This document shows positions 1 to 5,706 of a stretch of DNA of 5,706 nt, piece after piece. Each line of letters starts with the position of its first letter. Positions within the stretch are counted from its first letter, which is position 1. This DNA comes from Planctomycetota bacterium (GTDB taxonomy: Bacteria > Planctomycetota > GCA-002687715 > DRQF01): NCBI GenBank assembly GCA_024275615.1, contig JAJRYU010000489.1:1-5706 (forward strand), in the 5' to 3' direction. The notes beneath the pieces are model-generated. The model was not told the DNA's origin. It did not search any database and saw only the letters and a program-made list of their open reading frames with translations. The translations under genes were made by a program, and so were the position numbers.

Positions 1-419
1 CGAAGGAACAGTACGAGTTGCCGGCATTGAATCTTGATCTCACCGGTTCGCGAGTCTTGTTAGCTGATGACGAAGCGGCCATTCGGGACGTTGGTCGGAC
101 AATGCTGGAGAGCATAGGTCTTGAAGTTACTGTGGCCTGTGATGGCAAAGAGGCTGTCGCTATCTTTGCTGAAAGTCCCTCGAAATTCGACTACGTCCTT
201 CTTGATCTTACCATGCCGAAAATGGATGGTGGCCAAGTCTACGACAAGATGAAGGAATTCGACCCCCATGCCAGGATCATCTTGGTCAGCGGCTACGGCG
301 AACAAGATGCCAAGTCCGGGTTTAGCGGTCGATCTCTTGCTGGGTTTCTCCAAAAGCCCTTCAAACTGTCTGACCTCAAGGAGTGTCTGATTCAAGCTGT
401 TGCCTCAGAGGTGCGCTAA
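1..419 (+). CDS. C-terminal receiver domain, probably of a hybrid sensor histidine kinase (5' partial)
   Basis: The frame is open through the left edge; its first full codon is at position 3, giving 138 visible residues before a TAA stop. The product is a CheY-like phosphoacceptor domain. Counting from that codon, the acidic pair is D22-D23, the phosphorylated Asp is D68 in an LLDLTMPKMDG stretch, the switch Ser is S96 in VSGYGEQ, and the invariant Lys is K118 in LQKPF. The SGY.EQ and GFLQKPF wording is typical of receivers at the C-terminus of PAS/hybrid histidine kinases, and little follows the domain, so there is no output domain after it. I infer that the kinase part lies upstream of the window. 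The alternative is a stand-alone receiver starting at TTG 18, with AAGGA at 3-7 as a possible ribosome site. The domain is certain; the parent protein is inferred. It would receive phosphate from a kinase His in the cytoplasm. Confidence 0.9.
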   Translation, partial: KEQYELPALNLDLTGSRVLLADDEAAIRDVGRTMLESIGLEVTVACDGKEAVAIFAESPSKFDYVLLDLTMPKMDGGQVYDKMKEFDPHARIILVSGYGEQDAKSGFSGRSLAGFLQKPFKLSDLKECLIQAVASEVR

Positions 420-570
420 GCCCCAAATGAGCCAAACGGACAGAATACGATAGCGTCTTGCCCCTTGGGTCCCACGTTACTACTCTGAAACTGGGATTAG
501 CCTCTTGGCTTCCCACGGTCCATCATCTATCGGCGGCGCGTTCAAGTGGGCGCAATACGAGAAATTCCTC
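420..570. other. Intergenic gap / helicase leader
   Basis: This gap separates the receiver gene from the helicase ATG. I see no gene in it: the helicase frame has a stop at 451-453 and only a TTG at 505 before the chosen start. There is one imperfect inverted repeat (listed separately). Just before the start, GAGAA at 559-563 is a plausible weak ribosome-binding core. I could not support a -35/-10 promoter pair. The length argues against tight coupling of the two genes. Confidence 0.6.
493..514 (+). other. Imperfect stem-loop in the helicase leader
   Basis: GGGA (493-496) can pair with TCCC (511-514) and AGCC (499-502) with GGCT (507-510), leaving a two-base TT bulge at 497-498 and a TCTT loop at 503-506. 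There is no T-run after it, so it does not look like an ordinary intrinsic terminator. It overlaps the TTG at 505, which makes that triplet a poor start. It may be an RNA leader element or chance. Confidence 0.3.
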
Positions 571-1899
571 ATGACATTCAAGTCCCTCGGACTTCATCCG
601 AAACTCCTCGACGCACTCAAAGACCTTGGCTTCGAAAAACCCACCCAGATCCAACACGATTCCATACCTCCGGCCATTGACGGTGCCGATATTTTGGCCT
701 GCTCAGCGACAGGCAGCGGCAAGACGGCGGCCTTTTTGCTGCCATCGCTGGACTATCTGCTCGAGGAGGCACTCAGTGGCCCAAGAGTTCTCGTTCTGAC
801 ACCGACACGAGAGCTAGCGGCTCAAGTTGCCGACGACATGGCCGACTTGGCGAAATACACCAAGCTTCGGGTTGCGTCAGTCTACGGCGGTGTTGGCATG
901 CGTCCCCAAGAACAGGCTTTTCGCCGGAAAACTGAAGTGATCGTGGCCTGTCCCGGTCGTCTCTTGGATCACATGCAGCACAAGTACGTCGATTTGCGTA
1001 ACGTCGAAATCCTCATCCTTGATGAGGCAGACCGCATGTTGGACATGGGCTTTCTGCCTGACATCAAACGCATTCTCAAGCGAGTCCCTGAAGACCGTCA
1101 GACACTCTTTTTCTCAGCAACAATGCCCAAAGAAATCGTCAAGCTCAGTGGCGACATCCTCGTCGATCCCGTGCATATCGCAGTTGAACGGGATCAAGCA
1201 CCAGCAGCGGGCGTCAATCAAAAAGTGTTCTTCGTCGAACAAGGACGCAAGTCCAGATTGCTTGTTGATATCCTCGACGATCGCGGCAATGACTCGGTCT
1301 TGGTCTTCACGAGGACGAAGAGCCGGGCGAATCGACTGACGACGTTTTTAGTGAGACATGGAATCGAGTCTGAACGGATTCATGGTAACCGCAGCCAATC
1401 CCAGCGAGAGCGCGCGATGAGTGCCTTCAAGAATGGCCGCGTGCGTGTTCTTGTCGCAACCGATGTAGCCGCCAGGGGCATCGATGTAGACTCACTTGGT
1501 TTGGTTGTCAATTTCGATTGCCCTGGTCAACCTGAAGACTATATTCATCGTGTCGGCCGAACCGCCCGCGCCGAGCGTACAGGCGACGCTTATACTTTCG
1601 TCTCACCGGAAGAAAAAGGCCACTTAAGGGACATTGAAAAGAAGATAGGCAAGAAGATTGAGACCGGACCCAAACCGCCCCCTTCCAAGCGCGAATTGAC
1701 ATCCGGTGGCCCCGGAAGTGGGCCAAGTCAACCCCGTGGGGGTGGTCGCCAAGGGGGTGGACAGCGTCAGGATCGGCCTCGTGGAGGTCGCCGTTCGACG
1801 CCGCGTTCAAAATCTCAAGGCGGTGGTCAACGACGTGGGAAACCCGGAGCGTCCAAATCTCGCTCTTCTGGCTCAAGGCCACCCAAACGCAGGTCATAG
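571..1899 (+). CDS. rhlE: DEAD-box ATP-dependent RNA helicase, RhlE type
   Basis: The 442-residue product is an ATP-driven RNA unwinding enzyme of the cytoplasm; this family acts in ribosome assembly, RNA decay and cold adaptation. Core motifs run in order: Q motif (F3 to Q28), motif I ATGSGKT (46-52), Ia PTREL (78-82), GG (106-107), Ib as CPGR (127-130), II DEAD (151-154), III SAT (182-184), IV VFTRTK (245-250), V ATDVAARGID (296-305) and VI HRVGRTAR (326-333). The DEADRMLDMGF stretch, VLVFTRTK and IHGN followed by SQ..R match RhlE proteins. Residues from about 370 to 442 form a basic Gly/Arg/Ser/Pro tail with RGG triplets at 389-391 and 404-406, probably an unstructured RNA-binding tail. 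ATG 571 is chosen because the protein then begins MTFKSLGL, as RhlE proteins do, and GAGAA sits 7 bases upstream. TTG 505 would add 22 unconserved residues. The symbol is by family likeness; orthology to E. coli RhlE is not shown. Confidence 0.96.
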   Translation: MTFKSLGLHPKLLDALKDLGFEKPTQIQHDSIPPAIDGADILACSATGSGKTAAFLLPSLDYLLEEALSGPRVLVLTPTRELAAQVADDMADLAKYTKLRVASVYGGVGMRPQEQAFRRKTEVIVACPGRLLDHMQHKYVDLRNVEILILDEADRMLDMGFLPDIKRILKRVPEDRQTLFFSATMPKEIVKLSGDILVDPVHIAVERDQAPAAGVNQKVFFVEQGRKSRLLVDILDDRGNDSVLVFTRTKSRANRLTTFLVRHGIESERIHGNRSQSQRERAMSAFKNGRVRVLVATDVAARGIDVDSLGLVVNFDCPGQPEDYIHRVGRTARAERTGDAYTFVSPEEKGHLRDIEKKIGKKIETGPKPPPSKRELTSGGPGSGPSQPRGGGRQGGGQRQDRPRGGRRSTPRSKSQGGGQRRGKPGASKSRSSGSRPPKRRS

Positions 1900-1915
1900 C
1901 GATCCATTGCTGACG

Positions 1916-1956
1916 TTGTTCAGGCTAGTCTGACAAGGGACGTCTAAAAACGTCTC
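1916..1956 (+). terminator. Two adjacent stem-loops after the helicase stop (possible 3' end of transcript)
   Basis: The first arm TTGTTCAG (1916-1923) pairs with CTGACAA (1930-1936), giving 7 pairs with one bulged T and a six-base loop. The second arm GGGACGT (1937-1943) pairs with ACGTCTC (1950-1956), giving 7 pairs including one G-U and a CTAAAA loop. They abut exactly and begin 17 bases past the stop codon. Neither is followed by a T-run, so an intrinsic terminator is doubtful; they could be 3'-end stabilising structures. Low confidence in function. Confidence 0.3.
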
Positions 1957-2040
1957 TGGCTCCGGGATATATTGCCGGGTAGTACGATAAGGTGGGGGTG
2001 TGCTTCCTCTATTTCTGGTAGGTTCCAGATTGATCGTCGC

Positions 2041-2060
2041 GCGTCACTTTGGAGTGATGC
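2041..2060 (+). promoter_or_regulatory. Leader stem-loop just upstream of the cytochrome start
   Basis: GCGTCACT (2041-2048) pairs with AGTGATGC (2053-2060) over 8 positions with a single G-U pair and a TTGG loop. It ends 25 bases before ATG 2086 and leaves the GAGAA ribosome-binding core at 2075-2079 free. It is the cleanest hairpin in the window. It could be a leader element or a dyad bound by a regulator; no T-run follows it. Function is not known. Confidence 0.35.
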
Positions 2061-2085
2061 TCACTACCTGAAAAGAGAATTGACT

Positions 2086-5000
2086 ATGTCCTTATCTGGC
2101 CGCCCAGCGTTGTCGTTGGTTCCCTGGATCCTCGTGTTGTTGGCGACTTCGGTTTTTGCCCAAGAGAAGCCCGCAGCCGATCCCGTCGACTTTGTGAGAG
2201 ATGTTCGGCCCATCCTTTCCCAACATTGCTACGACTGCCACGGTCCGGACGAAGCCAATCGCAAAGTGGATCTGCGCCTCGATCGGAAAAAGAGCGCTTT
2301 CGCCGCCATTGACGAAGACATCTTTGCCATCGTTCCCGGCGACCCTTCAGAGAGCCTCTTGGTGGAACTCATTTCCAGTGATGATCCCGAAGAGGTGATG
2401 CCGCCCTCCAAGCAAAAAGATCCCTTGACGGCCAAAGAGATTGCCACCTTGACCCGTTGGATTGAGGAAGGAGCGCCGTGGTCGAAACACTGGGCATTCA
2501 AGGCCCCCGTTCAATTGGATCCTCCTCAAGTCCAAGATGATAGCCTTGCCATCAATGCAATTGACCGATTCACGGTGGCGAGACTTGAAGCAGCAAAACT
2601 CTCGTTCAACGCGCAAGCCTCGAAGCAGGCGCTCATCCGCAGAGTGAGTTTCGACCTCACGGGATTGCCACCGACACCCAAAGAGATCGATGCCTTCGTT
2701 GCCAACAAGAGCAAAGATGCTTACGCGTTGCTTGTTGATCGCTTGCTGGCTTCGCCTCGATATGGTGAGCGCCAAGCCCAGGAATGGCTCGACGCCGCTA
2801 GTTACGCCGACACGAACGGCTATCAAGCAGATTCCGGGCGAGTTGCATGGCAATGGCGCGAGTGGGTGATCAAGGCCTTTAACGCCAATAAACCTTTTGA
2901 CGAGTTTGCCATCGAACAATTGGCGGGAGACCTCTTGCCGCACCCGACGATCCAGCAGAAAATTGCAACAGGGTTCAATCGCAATCACCCGACAAATAGC
3001 GAGGCAGGATCTGAAATCGACGAGTACCGTACCAAGTACGTCATCGATCGCCTTAATACGACTGCAACTACCTTCTTGGGACTCACTGTGGCTTGTGCAC
3101 AATGCCATGACCACAAGTTTGATCCTATTCCCCAGGAAGACTTTTACCGCTTCTATGCATTTTTCAATCAAGTCGATGAAGTCGGACGTCGACGCGGCTC
3201 GACTAGGCGTAACCCGAAACCATCAGTGCGGGTGCCAAACCCAGATGAGACACCTCACCTTGCGTGGCTTGACCGCCGCATCAAAACATTGGAAGACCGA
3301 CTTGAGGGGGATGACTCCTTCTTTGACCAAGGTCAACAAGATTGGGAAGAGGGTGCACGTCGTTCGGTGGCGGAAGATGTGGCGTGGAATGTCGCTCAAC
3401 CCATAGGCATGTTGGCGCACTATGGTTCGATTCTGCGCCTCCAAGACGACGGCTCGATCTTGTCTTCAGGGGAACCTCCCGTTCGCGACATCTATGACCT
3501 GACTTTCAAACCGGGAAAGACGAAGATCTCCGCCATCAAGTTAGAAGTCCTCCCAGACCCGGGTCAACCTGAAGGGGCCACCGGGCGCTCAAGGAAAGGG
3601 CAGTTTATCTTAAGTGGATTGAAGGTCCGTGTTAGTTCGCTTTCCGACAGTAGTGACACGCCGTTGATGTTTGTCGCCAAAGCCGATTCGGATCTCAATC
3701 AGAAGCGGCCCGATGTGCGGCTGCCCGATAGCATTTCTCCTGGCAACATCACAGGTTCCATCATCGTTGATGACAAGGCAAAAAGCAGCAACGCCAGTCG
3801 ATTCGGTTTTGGTGGTGGTTGGAGTATTGTTGGAGATGAACGCCTCCGTCGTCACGAAGCGATCATCGTGCCCTTGGAGTCTCTGGAACTCAATGAGTCC
3901 TCTGTTGTACGTATCACTCTTGAGCAGAAGTCGCGGCCGTTCAAGACCTTGATCGGCCGGTTCCGGATTAGTTTTGCCCGCGACGAAGCGATTCGCACAA
4001 CCATGCTACCGGCGCATGGCAAGATCTGGTCGGCAGTCGGCCCGTTCAAGAGCAAGGATGCTGAGACGGCTTACAAGACAGACTACGGCGTTGAAAAAAC
4101 TCTGAAAAAGGGCGTCGACCTCAAAAGAGAATTCACTCCTCCAACAGCCAAAGAATCGAAGAAGAAGGTTCAAACTGCTGAAGTCGCAGGGGCAAAAACG
4201 GACGACCCCAAGAAACTGATTGGCGAGAAACCCGCCGCCAAGAGCAAATCGAAGAAGAGCGGTTCCTATAAGGGCAAGTTTGGCAAAGGTAAATTCGGAA
4301 AAGGCAAATACAAGCCGAAGAAAAAACCCGCCGCCATTGCTGCCGCCGACAAGACGCAGCCCCAAGCGCCCCAAAAAAAGAATTCCATCACGAAAGAACA
4401 AACACCGAAAGTTGAGTCCGGTGCCAGCGAAGTGACAGCCAAGACAAAGACGGCCCCAGGCAAACCCAATGCAAAAGCACGCAAGCCAAAGAAGGCTAAG
4501 CCACTGAAATGGGTGAAGCATCGTGAATGGCGCGATAGCAAGAGGATCAATCTCGCCAAGGGAAACGTGGCCTGGTATCTCACACGTAAGATCCACAGCA
4601 CCCAATCACGTACAGTTGTCATGAGCTTTGACGGGCCAAACGGCGTCAAGGCCTGGCTAAACGGTAAGTTGGTCTTTGAACGTTCACCCAAGTCCAAGGT
4701 CAACGCGCCATCGCGCCGAAGCCGATTTGGGCGTCGTACACAGGCAAGTTCCGATGACCGTAAGGTGCGCCTTGGTCTGCGGGCCGGGGAAAGCGAGTTG
4801 GTTGTGAAAGTTGTATTCGCCGCCGACCCCAAACGCACCCGGGGATCAAGATCTGCCAGCGGTGCCCCCGGTCCAGAATTTGACCCGAGGAATTTTGCTG
4901 GCGGATTCTTTCCGAGGCGTTCGCGATCGACGGATGGCAACTTCACCTTTGGGTTTGAACCCGAGGGTGCGGACGTTATCAATCATGAGATCGTAATGGC

Positions 5001-5706
5001 GTTGAGAGCACTGCCTAGCCTCGACGTCGCCAAGACAGTAGCTCACCGCCATGAAGACACTTTAGAAGCCAAGCGCAAGGTCGTGTTGCGTGGCAAGGTG
5101 AGAGAATTCTATCGCAAGAAAGTCGACGCGGTGGGAGTCTTGCTCAATCGTGAGCTCGAAAAGCTCAAGAAAGACCGACGCACCTTAGAGCAGAAGATGC
5201 CGGAAGCTCTGGTCATGGCTGAATTACCGAAGGAGAAACTCCGAGACACGCACGTGTTCAAACGAGGTAACTACCGTCTGAAAGGCAAGAAAGTAACGGC
5301 TGGAACTCCCACGGCTCTACCTCCCATGGCCAAGGAGTTGCCGAGAAACCGTCTTGGTTTGGCTAAGTGGCTGATGTCGAAGGAAAACCCACTCACGGCA
5401 CGGGTCATGGTCAATCGAATCTGGCAGCAGTATTTCGGTCAGGGGTTGGTCAAGACAGCAGAAGATTTCGGCATTCGCAGTGATGTCCCAACCCATGCTC
5501 AGCTGTTGGATTGGTTGGCAGTGGAGTTCATGAAGAGTGGTTGGAACATGAAGCACATCCACAAACTCATCGTGACATCTGCCACCTATAGGCAAAGCGC
5601 CGCCATCACCGAAGAAAAAATGGGTGCCGATCCCAAAAATGAACTATTCAGTCGTGGACCTTCGTTGAGGCTCTCGGCAGAGATGATTCGCGACAACGCC
5701 CTTGCA
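2086..5706 (+). CDS. Secreted planctomycete cytochrome c / DUF1549 / DUF1553 multidomain protein (3' partial)
   Basis: A single frame of 1207 codons runs without a stop to the right edge. Residues 1-25 are a Sec signal peptide (hydrophobic core, then VFA before Q26), so it acts outside the cytoplasm. PSCyt1 spans about 34-138: heme motif C48-x-x-C51-H52, likely distal ligand M105 in VMPP, then W125 and HWAF (135-138). DUF1549 spans about 156-368, with RRVSFDLTGLPP (185-196), RYGER (225-229) and a second heme motif C337-x-x-C340-H341 in CHDHKFDPI. A short helical linker (about 389-430) leads to a beta-sandwich, F5/8-type-like region (about 440-632) with W579 and GRFRIS (624-629). A Lys-rich insertion covers 686-805. 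A second sandwich follows (about 807-960, VKAWLNGKLVF at 854-864), then a helical stretch (about 1000-1040) and DUF1553 from about 1088 (NRIWQQYFG 1110-1118, TSATYRQ 1164-1170). Roughly the last half of DUF1553 is missing at the edge. ATG 2086 has GAGAA 6 bases upstream. It probably binds two c-type hemes; its substrate is unknown. A DUF1501 partner gene often follows in relatives. Confidence 0.95.
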   Translation, partial: MSLSGRPALSLVPWILVLLATSVFAQEKPAADPVDFVRDVRPILSQHCYDCHGPDEANRKVDLRLDRKKSAFAAIDEDIFAIVPGDPSESLLVELISSDDPEEVMPPSKQKDPLTAKEIATLTRWIEEGAPWSKHWAFKAPVQLDPPQVQDDSLAINAIDRFTVARLEAAKLSFNAQASKQALIRRVSFDLTGLPPTPKEIDAFVANKSKDAYALLVDRLLASPRYGERQAQEWLDAASYADTNGYQADSGRVAWQWREWVIKAFNANKPFDEFAIEQLAGDLLPHPTIQQKIATGFNRNHPTNSEAGSEIDEYRTKYVIDRLNTTATTFLGLTVACAQCHDHKFDPIPQEDFYRFYAFFNQVDEVGRRRGSTRRNPKPSVRVPNPDETPHLAWLDRRIKTLEDRLEGDDSFFDQGQQDWEEGARRSVAEDVAWNVAQPIGMLAHYGSILRLQDDGSILSSGEPPVRDIYDLTFKPGKTKISAIKLEVLPDPGQPEGATGRSRKGQFILSGLKVRVSSLSDSSDTPLMFVAKADSDLNQKRPDVRLPDSISPGNITGSIIVDDKAKSSNASRFGFGGGWSIVGDERLRRHEAIIVPLESLELNESSVVRITLEQKSRPFKTLIGRFRISFARDEAIRTTMLPAHGKIWSAVGPFKSKDAETAYKTDYGVEKTLKKGVDLKREFTPPTAKESKKKVQTAEVAGAKTDDPKKLIGEKPAAKSKSKKSGSYKGKFGKGKFGKGKYKPKKKPAAIAAADKTQPQAPQKKNSITKEQTPKVESGASEVTAKTKTAPGKPNAKARKPKKAKPLKWVKHREWRDSKRINLAKGNVAWYLTRKIHSTQSRTVVMSFDGPNGVKAWLNGKLVFERSPKSKVNAPSRRSRFGRRTQASSDDRKVRLGLRAGESELVVKVVFAADPKRTRGSRSASGAPGPEFDPRNFAGGFFPRRSRSTDGNFTFGFEPEGADVINHEIVMALRALPSLDVAKTVAHRHEDTLEAKRKVVLRGKVREFYRKKVDAVGVLLNRELEKLKKDRRTLEQKMPEALVMAELPKEKLRDTHVFKRGNYRLKGKKVTAGTPTALPPMAKELPRNRLGLAKWLMSKENPLTARVMVNRIWQQYFGQGLVKTAEDFGIRSDVPTHAQLLDWLAVEFMKSGWNMKHIHKLIVTSATYRQSAAITEEKMGADPKNELFSRGPSLRLSAEMIRDNALA
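4141..4500 (+). other. Lys-rich low-complexity insertion within the cytochrome gene
   Basis: Codons 686-805 encode 120 residues of which 35 are Lys, with many Ala, Pro, Thr and Ser and almost no bulky hydrophobics apart from a few Phe, Tyr, Ile, Leu and Val. The segment lies between KKGVDLKREF (674-683), which ends one conserved segment, and LKWVKHREW (807-815), which begins the next. It is probably unstructured and strongly basic, so it could bind polyanions such as acidic polysaccharide, or be a flexible spacer. The boundaries are my estimate from family resemblance. Confidence 0.75.
4267..4320 (+). repeat. Short tandem peptide repeat, FGKGK units
   Basis: Two perfect FGKGK units (codons at 4279-4293 and 4294-4308) are flanked by related YKGK (4267-4278) and YKPK (4309-4320). 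Aromatic residues recur every five positions: F732, F737, Y742. The two units use different synonymous codons (for example TTT GGC versus TTC GGA), so the repeat is sharper in protein than in DNA. Confidence 0.7.

Larger units (their letters stand above)
1900..2085. other. Intergenic gap rich in potential stem-loops
   Basis: No convincing gene lies here. The cytochrome frame has a stop at 1945-1947, so its start must lie downstream of it. Two stem-loops sit back to back after the helicase stop and a third lies just upstream of the cytochrome gene (listed separately). A smaller one pairs TCTGG 2014-2018 with CCAGA 2025-2029. CCGGG occurs twice (1962-1966 and 1975-1979). TATATT at 1968-1973 resembles a -10 box but lacks a matching -35. 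The region probably holds the end of the helicase transcript and the promoter and leader of the cytochrome gene. Confidence 0.55.

Noticed and set aside
505..570. TTG 505 as the helicase start
   Set aside because: It adds 22 residues not typical of RhlE proteins, falls in a potential hairpin, and lacks a ribosome-binding sequence; ATG 571 has GAGAA in the right place.
1968..1973. TATATT as a promoter -10 box
   Set aside because: No TTGACA-like sequence lies 16-18 bases upstream, and planctomycete promoters are poorly defined, so the match alone is weak.
1961..2045. A possible tRNA-like stretch containing GGTTCCAG
   Set aside because: The bases after GGTTC do not fit a T-loop, and I could not form an acceptor stem or anticodon arm.
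2347..3171. A 274-codon open frame on the minus strand
   Set aside because: It lies opposite the PSCyt1/DUF1549 coding region, whose conserved motifs are all on the plus strand, and its translation resembles no family I know.
2897..3406. A 169-codon plus-strand frame overlapping the cytochrome gene
   Set aside because: It is a shifted frame inside DUF1549; the main frame carries the heme motif and continues without interruption on both sides.
4006..4982. Two overlapping minus-strand open frames of 199 and 238 codons
   Set aside because: They are opposite the Lys-rich segment, where AAG/AAA and GCC codons read in reverse as Leu/Phe/Gly-rich runs; this gives a false membrane-protein look.
1..5706. 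Mobile elements, CRISPR arrays or a new defence-type system
   Set aside because: I saw no transposase or integrase motifs, terminal inverted repeats, regularly spaced repeats or toxin-antitoxin-like small gene pairs; the three genes belong to known families.

Overview
The window reads as chromosomal DNA from a member of the Planctomycetota or a close relative in the PVC group. The main reason is the long gene on the right. It joins a planctomycete-type cytochrome c domain (PSCyt1), a DUF1549 domain with a second heme motif, a beta-sandwich region and a DUF1553 domain, an architecture typical of Planctomycetota and some Verrucomicrobiota. Base composition is moderate, and all three genes lie on the + strand.

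Layout. Positions 1-419 hold the 3' end of a gene whose frame is open through the left edge. It encodes a CheY-type receiver domain, most likely the C-terminal receiver of a hybrid sensor histidine kinase. A 151-base gap with one imperfect hairpin follows. Positions 571-1899 encode a complete RhlE-type DEAD-box RNA helicase with every core motif and a Gly/Arg-rich basic tail. A 186-base gap (1900-2085) contains several potential stem-loops. From 2086 to the right edge runs one uninterrupted frame of 1207 codons with no stop. This is the secreted multidomain cytochrome, whose C-terminus lies beyond the window.

How the genes relate. Nothing ties the three genes into one pathway. The gaps are too long for tight translational coupling, and the products act in different places: a signalling protein, a cytoplasmic RNA helicase and an exported heme protein. 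In related genomes PSCyt1/DUF1549/DUF1553 genes are commonly followed by a DUF1501 gene, so the partner of the cytochrome is probably just past the right edge.

The most unusual element is inside the cytochrome: a Lys/Ala/Pro-rich low-complexity stretch of about 120 residues, with a small FGKGK tandem repeat, set between otherwise recognisable modules. Arg-rich loops carrying two RRSR motifs occur further along. I found no mobile element, CRISPR array, RNA gene or clearly new multi-gene system.
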